Notes under the pieces: generated by a model
Database searches by the model: none
What the model saw: the letters and a program-made list of their open reading frames with translations, nothing else
Told to the model about the DNA's origin: nothing
Program-made: the position numbers and the translations under genes
Source: Bacillota bacterium
GTDB lineage: Bacteria; Bacillota; Bacilli; Bacillales_B; DSM-18226
DNA: 14,377 nt
Assembly (NCBI GenBank): GCA_021821235.1
Contig: JAKACS010000012.1
Coordinates: forward strand, 1 to 14,377
Reading direction: 5' to 3'
In this document: in pieces, positions 1 to 6,432 of the stretch
Layout of the letters: each line of letters begins with the position of its first letter
How positions within the stretch are numbered: the first letter of the stretch is position 1

Positions 1-2
1 AT

Positions 3-524
3 ACTAAAGAATTGACAGACGTCTTTCGAGAGGCGACGATGCTGGGGGCAAAGTGGGTCAAGGTTTCACTGGGATACTTTAAGAAAGATGCTTCAAACAT
101 CAGTGAACTTACAGATTTCTTATACCAACATACCGATCTTCAGTTGTTGGTTGAAAATGACCAAACATCCTTTGGAGGCAGTGTTATCCAATTGAAATCG
201 TTTTTTGAAACCGTTACCGAATATAGTGTTTCCGTTAAAATGACCTTTGATGCTGGTAATTGGTATTATTCTGGCCAAAGTGTAGAGGATGCTCTCGATA
301 AACTCTCCCCCTACGTCCTTTATCTCCATTTAAAACAAGTGATGGATGGACTGGTCACCGTACCAATTCAAAAGGATGGAAACCATAGCTGGAAAACGGT
401 CATGAGGAGTTTTCCGCATACGATGGTGAAAGCGCTTGAATTTCCAATTGAGCAGAAAGAGAAAACAAAAGACTACATCGAACTCATCTCAGAATTGGCA
501 AGTGAAAGCGAGGAGATCAAATGA
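3..524 (+). CDS. Sugar-phosphate isomerase/epimerase, TIM barrel (5'-truncated)
   Basis: The frame is open to the window edge (codons from base 3 read Thr-Lys-Glu before a Leu codon TTG at 12), so this is the C-terminal part of a longer gene. The protein looks like a xylose-isomerase-like TIM barrel (AP_endonuc_2 superfamily). Four candidate metal ligands are in the expected order: Glu in LVEND (codon at 153), Asp in TFDAGNW (249), His in LHLKQ (327) and Glu in ALEFP (438). Family members isomerise or epimerise sugars or sugar phosphates, often with a divalent metal. Its stop overlaps the next gene's start (ATGA, 521-524), so it is almost certainly co-translated with the KDG kinase. I infer it prepares a substrate for the KDG branch. 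The exact reaction cannot be told from the sequence. Confidence 0.75.
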   Translation, partial: TKELTDVFREATMLGAKWVKVSLGYFKKDASNISELTDFLYQHTDLQLLVENDQTSFGGSVIQLKSFFETVTEYSVSVKMTFDAGNWYYSGQSVEDALDKLSPYVLYLHLKQVMDGLVTVPIQKDGNHSWKTVMRSFPHTMVKALEFPIEQKEKTKDYIELISELASESEEIK

Positions 525-1480
525 AACAGCTAGATGTGATTACTTTTGGCGAAGCGATGGCGATGTTTATGGCCAATCAGCCTGGCCTCCTGCACGAAAA
601 CAAACAATTTACCCTTGAGCTTGCTGGCGCGGAAACCAATGTTGCCATTGGCCTTGCTAGGCTCGGGCTTCGGGTTGGTTGGGTGAGTAAAGTAGGAAAT
701 GATGCTTTTGGAAGTTTTATTATCGAACGGCTTAAAAATGAAAATGTTGATATTGAACAGGTATCAATTGATGACCATTATCCGACTGGAATTCAACTGA
801 AGTCAAAAGTGGTGAAGGGTGACCCAGAGGTTCAATATTTCCGAAAAGGTTCGGCAGCAAGTCACATTCAAATTTCCGATTTCAACGAAGGGTATTTTCA
901 ATCTGCTAGACACCTGCATATGACAGGAATTCCACTAGCCATTTCAGAACAGGCAAGATCCTATGCCAAACACGCCTTGGCTTTAATGAAAAATAAGGGA
1001 AAAAGCATCTCGTTTGATCCGAATTTGAGGCCATCCCTCTGGGCATCAAGGGCGGAAATGGTGGAACAAATCAATGCTGTCGCCTTTCAAGCAAACTATG
1101 TGCTACCGGGAATGGTTGAGGGAGAGGTGCTGACTGGCTTTAAGAACCCACGTGATATTGCTTCTTTTTATTTAGAAAAGGGTGTGGAGCTTGTGGTAAT
1201 TAAGCTTGGTGAAGAAGGAGCCTTTTATAAAACGACTTTAGAAGAAGGGGTGGTTCCAGGGTTTAAGGTGAAAGAAGTGATCGATACGGTTGGAGCTGGC
1301 GACGGCTTTGCGGTTGGTGTCATTAGCGGATTGTTGGAAAACTTTTCAATACGAGATGCTGTTTTAAGGGGGAATGCGATTGGCTCTTTAGCTGTTCAAT
1401 CACCAGGTGACAACGATGGATATCCAACCCTCATTCAGTTGCACAAATATATTGAAGAAAACTTAAAGGGAGTGAAATAG
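521..1480 (+). CDS. kdgK: 2-keto-3-deoxygluconate kinase (PfkB family)
   Basis: This 319-residue cytoplasmic kinase should phosphorylate 2-keto-3-deoxygluconate with ATP to give KDPG, the substrate of the aldolase encoded downstream. PfkB/ribokinase hallmarks are present: the N-terminal GEAMAMF start strand, the glycine-rich AGAETNVAIGLARLG segment (residues 35-49), SFDPNLRPSLW (164-174), which is typical of KDG kinases, and the C-terminal DTVGAGDGF motif (255-263) with D261 as the expected catalytic base. Length is normal for the family. The ATG at 521 overlaps the preceding stop by 4 bp and follows a GGAG-like ribosome site. The 2-keto-3-deoxygluconate assignment rests on motifs plus the neighbouring KDPG aldolase; a related hexonate or fructose kinase is less likely. 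Confidence 0.9.
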   Translation: MKQLDVITFGEAMAMFMANQPGLLHENKQFTLELAGAETNVAIGLARLGLRVGWVSKVGNDAFGSFIIERLKNENVDIEQVSIDDHYPTGIQLKSKVVKGDPEVQYFRKGSAASHIQISDFNEGYFQSARHLHMTGIPLAISEQARSYAKHALALMKNKGKSISFDPNLRPSLWASRAEMVEQINAVAFQANYVLPGMVEGEVLTGFKNPRDIASFYLEKGVELVVIKLGEEGAFYKTTLEEGVVPGFKVKEVIDTVGAGDGFAVGVISGLLENFSIRDAVLRGNAIGSLAVQSPGDNDGYPTLIQLHKYIEENLKGVK

Positions 1481-1481
1481 C

Positions 1482-2762
1482 ATGAAACAAACGCTTGCTC
1501 GACAAAGATGGATCCGGTTAATTCCTATTGCATTTATCACATACAGTCTAGCTTATCTTGACCGCGCCAACTATGGTTTCGGTGCTGCAGCGGGAATGGC
1601 GAAAGATTTAAATATTACACCAGGCACTTCCTCATTACTAGGTTCGCTTTTCTTCTTGGGCTATTTCTTTTTCCAGGTTCCTGGTGCTCATTATGCGGAA
1701 AAAAAGAGTGCAAAAAAGCTGATTTTTTGGTCTTTGATTTTATGGGGGGCATTGGCTTCTGTAACAGGTCTTATCACGAATATAAAATTATTATTCCTCG
1801 TTCGATTTTCCCTTGGTGTAGTCGAAAGTGCCGTTATGCCTGCAATGCTCATCTTCTTAAGTCACTGGTTCACGAAAGCAGAACGTTCTCGTGCGAACAC
1901 ATTCTTGATTTTAGGTAACCCGGCAACGGTTTTATGGATGTCTATCGTTTCTGGTTATTTAGTTAATTCAGTAGGCTGGAGATGGATGTTTATTTTCGAA
2001 GGTATTCCTGCGATTGTTTGGGCGTTTTTCTGGTGGAAGTTAGTGGATGATAAACCGAAACAAGCAAAATGGTTAACAAGCCAAGAAAGAAGCGACTTAG
2101 AACAACAGTTAGAAAAAGAGCAACAGGGGTTAAAGCCTGTAAAGAATTATCGTGAAGCGTTTAAATCTAAGCCCGTTATTTTGTTAAGCATTCAATATGC
2201 GCTATGGAGCATCGGAGTTTATGGATTTGTTATGTGGCTGCCTTCTATTATTAAAGCAGCGCCAAATATGGGAATTGTCGAAACGGGCTGGTTGTCATCG
2301 GTTCCATATATCTTGGCTGTCATCTTAATGCTAGTTGCTTCCTACTTCTCTGATAAAACATTAAACCGTAATGTCTTTGTCTGGCCGTTTCTATTACTTG
2401 GAGCAGTAGCCTTTTATATTTCTTACGTTCTTGGAACCAATCACTTTTGGATATCCTATATTTTATTAATCATAGCCGGCGGTGCAATGTATGCTCCATA
2501 TGGTCCGTTCTTTGCCATTATTCCAGAAATCCTTCCGCGAAATGTTGCCGGTGGAGCGATCGCTCTTATTAACAGTATGGGTGCTTTAGGTTCGTTTGTA
2601 GGTTCTTATGTAGTAGGTTATTTGAATGGAGCAACAGGAGGATTTGGAGCATCGTATATCTTTATGGCTGCTTCTCTACTACTTTCAGCCATTTTAACCG
2701 TTTTGGCAGTAAAATCAGCTAAAAAACAAATGCAATCCGAAAATATGACAATAGGTGCATAA
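1482..2762 (+). CDS. MFS transporter, ACS family (sugar-acid permease)
   Basis: This 426-residue membrane protein has about twelve hydrophobic segments. Near its N-terminus it carries the YLDRANYGFG motif (residues 25-34), characteristic of the anion:cation symporter family, which includes hexuronate, glucarate, galactonate and phthalate permeases. A central hydrophilic loop (around residues 190-225, rich in Lys, Gln and Glu) separates the two six-helix halves. It starts one base after the kinase stop, so the two are translationally coupled. Family knowledge supports proton-coupled uptake of an anionic sugar. The operon suggests a hexuronate, aldonate or KDG-like substrate, but which one is not readable here. 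Proteins of this type are often labelled ExuT or KdgT; I leave the symbol blank. Confidence 0.85.
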   Translation: MKQTLARQRWIRLIPIAFITYSLAYLDRANYGFGAAAGMAKDLNITPGTSSLLGSLFFLGYFFFQVPGAHYAEKKSAKKLIFWSLILWGALASVTGLITNIKLLFLVRFSLGVVESAVMPAMLIFLSHWFTKAERSRANTFLILGNPATVLWMSIVSGYLVNSVGWRWMFIFEGIPAIVWAFFWWKLVDDKPKQAKWLTSQERSDLEQQLEKEQQGLKPVKNYREAFKSKPVILLSIQYALWSIGVYGFVMWLPSIIKAAPNMGIVETGWLSSVPYILAVILMLVASYFSDKTLNRNVFVWPFLLLGAVAFYISYVLGTNHFWISYILLIIAGGAMYAPYGPFFAIIPEILPRNVAGGAIALINSMGALGSFVGSYVVGYLNGATGGFGASYIFMAASLLLSAILTVLAVKSAKKQMQSENMTIGA

Positions 2763-2768
2763 GGCATG

Positions 2769-2800
2769 CAACAGCTTTAGAGATTTCTCTAAAGCTGTTG
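2769..2800 (+). other. Intra-operon hairpin between permease and aldolase genes
   Basis: A perfect 13-bp inverted repeat (arms 2769-2781 and 2788-2800, 6-base loop) starts six bases after the permease stop. No run of T follows; the next bases are ACTGTTAAAG and then the aldolase ribosome site. It is therefore unlikely to be a full intrinsic terminator. It may stabilise the upstream mRNA, mark an RNA processing point, or lower expression of the distal genes. The structure is seen directly; the function is inferred. Confidence 0.6.
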
Positions 2801-2829
2801 ACTGTTAAAGGGAGGGAGGAGAGATTTTT

Positions 2830-3465
2830 ATGAATATGGAGGAAATAAAAACTCGATCGGTGGTTGCCGTTATTCGAGAGGCCACACTTGAGTCCATTAT
2901 CCCAATGGCAAATGCCCTAAAAGAAGGCGGTGTCACAGCTCTTGAAATTACGATGGAAACTCCGAAGGCACTAAAGATCATTGAAAAGATAGCTGATGTG
3001 TTTGGGGAGGAGCTGTTAGTTGGGGCTGGAACCGTTCTAGATCCAGAGACTGCAAGAGCAGCCATTATGGCAGGGGCAAAATTTATTTTTTCCCCAACCG
3101 TCAACTTGGAAACGATTCGAATGACAAAACGGTATGGAGTGATTAGTGTACCGGGTGCATTTACTTCAACCGAAATTTTAAACGCCTATGAACAAGGTGC
3201 TGATGTGATTAAAGTTTTCCCGGCGGGTAGTGTCGGTCCAGGGTATTTTAAATATATAGCTGGCCCGCTTCCACATATTCCGCTTATGCCAACAGGAGGC
3301 ATTAACCTAGAAAATGCAAAGGAGTATATTCAAGCCGGTGCTGTTGCTGTTGGAGTAGGCACCTCATTGGTGAATCCTAAAAGGCCTATAACGGCTGACT
3401 ATTTATTCGAAGTAACAAAAAATGCAACAAGATTGATGCAAGAGATTCAATTTGCACGGAGATAA
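2830..3465 (+). CDS. kdgA: KDPG/KHG aldolase (class I)
   Basis: This 211-residue cytoplasmic aldolase should cleave 2-keto-3-deoxy-6-phosphogluconate to pyruvate and glyceraldehyde-3-phosphate. Family members often also act on 4-hydroxy-2-oxoglutarate. The conserved elements of the (beta/alpha)8 fold are visible: VIREAT (14-19), GGVTALEITM (33-42) with the expected catalytic Glu39, GAGTVLD (65-71), the Schiff-base lysine K128 in DVIKVFPA, and the phosphate-binding TGGI segment (155-158). Length is typical. A strong GGAGGGAGGA ribosome site at 2811-2820 precedes the ATG at 2830. A second in-frame ATG at 2836 is possible but spaced less well. Gene order (kinase, permease, aldolase, regulator) resembles the Bacillus kdg locus, hence the symbol. 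Confidence 0.92.
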   Translation: MNMEEIKTRSVVAVIREATLESIIPMANALKEGGVTALEITMETPKALKIIEKIADVFGEELLVGAGTVLDPETARAAIMAGAKFIFSPTVNLETIRMTKRYGVISVPGAFTSTEILNAYEQGADVIKVFPAGSVGPGYFKYIAGPLPHIPLMPTGGINLENAKEYIQAGAVAVGVGTSLVNPKRPITADYLFEVTKNATRLMQEIQFARR

Positions 3466-3503
3466 AGCAGATCCTCCATTATTAAAACTGGAAAAACGGA
3501 GAA

Positions 3504-3515
3504 TTTATCGCTAAA
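3504..3515. promoter_or_regulatory. Candidate LacI-type operator upstream of regulator
   Basis: TTTATCGCTAAA is a 12-base near-palindrome (one mismatched pair) with a central CG, the usual shape of LacI-family operators. It lies about 40 bases before the LacI gene. It resembles the perfect palindrome at 4566-4577 upstream of the hxlA-like gene, which hints at a shared site. No promoter could be placed with confidence. This is a weak, short match. Confidence 0.25.
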
Positions 3516-3552
3516 ATGAAGTCATTGATACAGATTAAAAGAGGAAGATCAT

Positions 3553-4530
3553 ATGGAAAAAGTAACAATGGCTGATGTAGCGAAAGAAGCAGGCGTCTCT
3601 AAAAGTACCGTATCGCAATTTTTAAACAAACGGTTTGAATACATGGGTGAAAAAACAAAGCAAAAGATTGAAGAAGCTATTGAAAGGCTTGACTATCAAC
3701 CCAATTTTATTGCCAGAAGTTTAAAACAAAAGCGAACCTCGATGGTTGGCATCATCGTTGCCAATATTTTGCACTATTTATCAACAGAGATTAGTCGTGC
3801 GATCGAGGACTTTTGCCAAGAATATGATTTGCATGCCATCGTGTGTAATGCCGATGATAATCCAGAAAAAGAAAAAAGATATATTGAGATGTTACGAGCT
3901 AAGCAGGTCGATGGTCTGATTATTTTTCCAACCGGACAAAATAATGATTTATATGAGAGCATGATTAAGGAAGGCTACCCTGTTGTGTTTGTCGATCGAA
4001 AGGTAGAAAATCTTGATGCTTTTTCAGTGTTAACCGATAATTTTATGTCAACTTATAAGGCTATTCAATCTTTAATTGAAAAGGGACATCAAAACATTGC
4101 TTTCGCTGTTCAGCCCCTAACGGTAAGTACGCGGCGAGATCGATTGGAAGGCTACAAAAAAGCTATGATCGATGCGGGTTTGAAAGTGAAAGATGATTTT
4201 ATTATTGAATCCAGTATTGATGAAATGAAAAGCAAGCTGGATAAACTTTTTTCTTCAGATGTGAGACCGACTGCATTGTTTGCCGGAAATGATCGGGTTT
4301 TTCTTACGGTTGTGGAATTTTTAAAAGAAAAAGGACTTAAACTTGGCAAAGATGTTGAACTGATCGTTTTTGACAATATTCCATTTGCTCATTTAGTAGA
4401 AACACCGATTTCTTTTATTGTTCAGCCTGCCTCTGAAATGGGAAGAAAGGCAGCTGAATTGTTGTATGATCAAATTAATAAAGTAGTGCAGGAGCCAAAA
4501 GAGTTTGTGTTCCCAAGTCAGATGGTGTAG
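3553..4530 (+). CDS. kdgR: LacI-family transcriptional regulator (KdgR-like)
   Basis: This 325-residue DNA-binding repressor or regulator is probably the local controller of the KDG operon. The LacI-type helix-turn-helix is at residues 5-24 (VTMADVAKEAGVSKSTVSQF). The minor-groove hinge helix is around 50-59 (PNFIARSLKQ), and a periplasmic-binding-protein-like effector domain starts near VGIIVANI (65-72). The ATG at 3553 follows AGAGGAAG with good spacing and gives a standard LacI N-terminus. It lies last in the sugar-acid operon, 88 bases after the aldolase, and immediately upstream of hxlAB. The effector is unknown; KDG or KDPG is an inference by analogy with KdgR of Bacillus subtilis. The stop codon sits inside a hairpin (4520-4550). 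Confidence 0.75.
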   Translation: MEKVTMADVAKEAGVSKSTVSQFLNKRFEYMGEKTKQKIEEAIERLDYQPNFIARSLKQKRTSMVGIIVANILHYLSTEISRAIEDFCQEYDLHAIVCNADDNPEKEKRYIEMLRAKQVDGLIIFPTGQNNDLYESMIKEGYPVVFVDRKVENLDAFSVLTDNFMSTYKAIQSLIEKGHQNIAFAVQPLTVSTRRDRLEGYKKAMIDAGLKVKDDFIIESSIDEMKSKLDKLFSSDVRPTALFAGNDRVFLTVVEFLKEKGLKLGKDVELIVFDNIPFAHLVETPISFIVQPASEMGRKAAELLYDQINKVVQEPKEFVFPSQMV

Positions 4531-4550
4531 GCAAGTGCCTGACACCATCT
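4520..4550. repeat. Inverted repeat spanning the LacI stop codon
   Basis: Arms 4520-4533 and 4536-4550 pair over 14 bp with one bulged G at 4541 (AGATGGTGT...ACACCATCT outside, GGCA/TGCC inside). The TAG stop (4528-4530) is within the left arm, so the repeat supplies the protein's last residues. No T-run follows, so termination is doubtful. From memory, GGTGTCAGGCAC-like palindromes are recurrent in some Bacillaceae genomes; I could not test that here. A related half (AGATGGTGTC) occurs near 10158. Confidence 0.6.
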
Positions 4551-4565
4551 AAAAATGATTATTAA

Positions 4566-4577
4566 TAAATCGATTTA
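4566..4577. promoter_or_regulatory. Perfect 12-bp palindrome, candidate operator for hxlAB
   Basis: TAAATCGATTTA is a perfect palindrome with a central CG, lying 36 bases upstream of the hxlA-like start codon and behind the LacI gene. LacI-family operators usually have this symmetry. It could let the adjacent regulator act on hxlAB. At this AT content a chance occurrence is possible. Confidence 0.35.
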
Positions 4578-4613
4578 GTCAATCCATTTATTTGGTGATA
4601 AGGAGTTTTATTC

Positions 4614-5249
4614 ATGAAATTACAACTTGCTTTGGATCGGCTGGAAATTATCGACGCCATTCAATTAACTAAAAAAGTAGAGGATTCTATTGATTGGGTA
4701 GAGGTGGGGACCTCTTTAATAAAAGAATTTGGGATGAGAAGTGTAAAAGAAATAAAGCAAGCCTTTCCAAATAAGGTGATTGTGGCTGACATGAAAACGA
4801 TTGATAATGCTCGCTATGAATTTGAGATGGCCTTTCAAGCTGGGGCAGATGTCGTGACGGTCATGGGGGTTTCTCCCATTGTGACAATAAATGCATGCAT
4901 GGAAGTTGCAGAACGTTTTAACAAATTGGTTATGATTGATTTACTGAATACTTCAGAAGAACAAGTGCAGGAATTATTGAAATATCAGGATGCTATTTTT
5001 TGTGTTCACGTGAGTAAGGATGAACAAGAGGAATTCGGGGCACAGAACTTAGGGAGAAAGAGCGCCGGAACTTTGATTGATTCTTCTCTTAAACTGGCAG
5101 CAGCGGGCGGAATTACGATCGACTCATTGGAAATACTTAGAAAAATGTTGAATCCATCTGTAGTGATTGTCGGATCAGCTATCACAAATGCTAACAATCC
5201 ATCAGAAACCGCGAAGGAATTTAAACAAGCAATTCACAAGGGGGAATAG
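4614..5249 (+). CDS. hxlA: 3-hexulose-6-phosphate synthase
   Basis: This 211-residue protein belongs to the orotidine-5'-phosphate-decarboxylase superfamily. The synthase reversibly condenses formaldehyde with ribulose-5-phosphate to D-arabino-3-hexulose-6-phosphate. Expected active-site positions are visible: D8 in QLALD, E30 in VEVGTSLI, the D59-x-K61-x-x-D64 signature in ADMKTID, H132 followed by KDEQ (HVSKDEQ, 132-138), and the phosphate-binding AGGI (164-167) and VGSAI (186-190) loops. The H-x-x-x-D-E-Q pattern fits the synthase better than the related 3-keto-L-gulonate-6-phosphate decarboxylase, which remains the main alternative. The next gene encodes the partner isomerase, which strongly supports the call. 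AAGGAG precedes the ATG. Methionine in ADMKT (usually Leu) is a mild divergence. Confidence 0.85.
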   Translation: MKLQLALDRLEIIDAIQLTKKVEDSIDWVEVGTSLIKEFGMRSVKEIKQAFPNKVIVADMKTIDNARYEFEMAFQAGADVVTVMGVSPIVTINACMEVAERFNKLVMIDLLNTSEEQVQELLKYQDAIFCVHVSKDEQEEFGAQNLGRKSAGTLIDSSLKLAAAGGITIDSLEILRKMLNPSVVIVGSAITNANNPSETAKEFKQAIHKGE

Positions 5250-5252
5250 ATT

Positions 5253-5801
5253 ATGTCAATCATTCAAACGATTTTAAAAGAAGTAGAAATGGTTGTTAAT
5301 CAGGTTCAAGAGGAACAACTTCAATCATTAACGTCTGAATTGAAAAAAGCAAAGCGGATTTTTATTATTGGTGAAGGCCGCTCAGGTTTAATGGCGAAAT
5401 CTTTCGCGATGAGACTGATGCATTTGGGGGAAACGGTGTATGTAGTTGGGGAAAGCATTACACCATCGATTCAAGAAGGCGATCTGCTGGTTGCTGTTTC
5501 TGGATCTGGAACAACAAAAAATGTTGTTTGGACATCAGAAAAAACACAATCACTCGGTTGCACCGTCATCGGAGTTACTACAAATTCAGAATCACCGCTG
5601 GCATTGGCCTCCACCCATCTTTTGCATGTGCCAGCAGCAACGAAGTATCGGCGCGAAAATGAATTAAAAACCATTCAGCCTCTCGGATCCCTCTTTGACC
5701 AAAGTGTCCATATTTTATTCGATACGATCTGTTTACAATATGGAAAGTTGAATGAAGTGGATCATACCCAAGCGTTTGGCAGGCATAGTAATTTAGAATA
5801 A
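5253..5801 (+). CDS. hxlB: 6-phospho-3-hexuloisomerase (SIS domain)
   Basis: This 182-residue single-SIS-domain protein should interconvert 3-hexulose-6-phosphate and fructose-6-phosphate, the second step of the ribulose-monophosphate pathway. Family marks are present: GEGRSG (40-45), AMRLMHLG with the conserved H57 (52-59), VVGESITPSI (64-73), the sugar-phosphate SIS loop SGSGTT (83-88), and the QPLGSLFDQ segment (142-150). Family members usually have Glu where this protein has D149. The ATG lies three bases after the synthase stop and follows AAGGGGGAA inside the end of hxlA, so the two are translationally coupled. Length matches the B. subtilis protein closely. It probably works as a homotetramer in the cytoplasm, as known relatives do. 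Confidence 0.9.
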   Translation: MSIIQTILKEVEMVVNQVQEEQLQSLTSELKKAKRIFIIGEGRSGLMAKSFAMRLMHLGETVYVVGESITPSIQEGDLLVAVSGSGTTKNVVWTSEKTQSLGCTVIGVTTNSESPLALASTHLLHVPAATKYRRENELKTIQPLGSLFDQSVHILFDTICLQYGKLNEVDHTQAFGRHSNLE

Positions 5802-5916
5802 TAAATATTGGTATGAATGGAACATTTTTATAGTGGCTTACGGTAGTAATGATTTGGATTGGAAAGGCTAGTATATCTTGAGGTGAACCGGTACCATATG
5901 TAAATGAGTTTTTTCT

Positions 5917-5938
5917 AAAATAAATGGTGATTTATTTT
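5917..5938. repeat. AT-only inverted repeat downstream of hxlB
   Basis: AAAATAAAT and ATTTATTTT (5917-5925 and 5930-5938) form a perfect 9-bp stem with a GGTG loop. The all-AT stem is weak and no T-run follows. It may be a degenerate element preceding the stronger terminator 18 bases downstream; no function can be assigned. Confidence 0.3.
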
Positions 5939-5956
5939 CAACAATTGGCAAAAAAG

Positions 5957-5985
5957 GGGCTTCCTAAAATCATTTTAGGAAGCCC
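5957..5985. terminator. Intrinsic terminator after hxlAB, possibly bidirectional
   Basis: A perfect 14-bp inverted repeat (arms 5957-5970 and 5972-5985, GGGCTTCCTAAAAT and its complement) has a GC-rich base. It is followed by TTGTT on the + strand and preceded by AAAAAG, which reads CTTTTT on the minus strand. It lies 156 bases past the hxlB stop, with no gene between. It should end the + strand transcript and could also stop minus-strand transcription from the decayed region to its right. Confidence 0.8.
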
Positions 5986-6050
5986 TTGTTAACGTAAAAA
6001 TTAAATATCCAGCGAGGTTGCCGATTGCTTAATTACTTTGGATATGACGA

Positions 6051-6272
6051 CTAAATAAACGGCACATTGTAGTCCAAATGACTAGCTTTTTTAGAAAGAG
6101 GGAAGTGATTAACCTTTGTCAATCTATATCGGTCACCTACATCCGTACAATCCCGATAACTTTTGAGCTCAATCATGGCAGCACAAAGGAAATACTGAAT
6201 GAGTGTTAGCGCATCCAGCTTACGAGTTGTGTCCTTATAGCCTTGGTTTGGTTTTATGGAATAGGCAATCAA
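6051..6272 (-). pseudogene. Possible transposase N-terminal remnant
   Basis: A minus-strand open frame of about 73 codons starts only with a poor TTG and lacks a clear ribosome site. Its product contains KLDALTLIQYFLCAAMIELKSYRDCTDVG followed by LSKKASHLDYNVPF in similar order. This style (an LDALT-IQY helix, a KSYRDC-like segment, then LSKKA) resembles the N-terminal part of some IS4-like transposases as I remember them. No catalytic domain follows, because the frame stops at 6051, so any gene is a fragment. It could instead be a chance frame. Whether it belongs to the same element family as the decayed transposase at the right edge is not determinable here. Confidence 0.35.
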
Positions 6273-6403
6273 TATCTTGGATTTCGATTAACATTACGAA
6301 TCACCTACTGGTTCTAATATATAAGTAACCAATATGGACACTATCTTGGCATCTTAAACAACCAGTAAGCTCAATTTCCTCCTTGTGAGTGAAAAACATT
6401 GCA

Positions 6404-6432
6404 TTAAAATGAAAACGGTTTATTTATATAAT
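6404..6432 (+). promoter_or_regulatory. Candidate sigma-A promoter for the lic operon
   Basis: A perfect -10 hexamer TATAAT (6427-6432) lies 17 bases after a weak -35 TTAAAA (6404-6409). A better-looking TTGCAT at 6399 would need a 22-base spacer and is unlikely. A weak -35 is consistent with a promoter that needs an activator such as the LicR-type regulator encoded downstream. The start of transcription would be near 6439, giving a leader of roughly 225 nt. Confidence 0.5.
6408..6425. promoter_or_regulatory. Putative cre (CcpA catabolite-repression) site
   Basis: AATGAAAACGGTTTATTT matches the Bacillus cre consensus WWTGNAARCGNWWWCAWW at 16 of 18 positions; the two mismatches are in the right-hand CA. 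It sits between the proposed -35 and -10 boxes, an ideal place for CcpA to block transcription when preferred sugars are present. Catabolite repression of lic-type operons is established in B. subtilis, which fits the genes downstream. Confidence 0.55.

Noticed and set aside
12..524. TTG at 12 as a true start of the first gene
   Set aside because: The frame stays open to the window edge and the product lacks the first strands of the barrel, so it is a truncated gene rather than a complete small one.
2805..3104. 99-codon minus-strand open frame opposite the KDPG aldolase gene
   Set aside because: It lies opposite a clearly recognised gene, has a low-complexity Ser/Thr/Ile-rich product typical of antisense shadow frames, and has no ribosome site.
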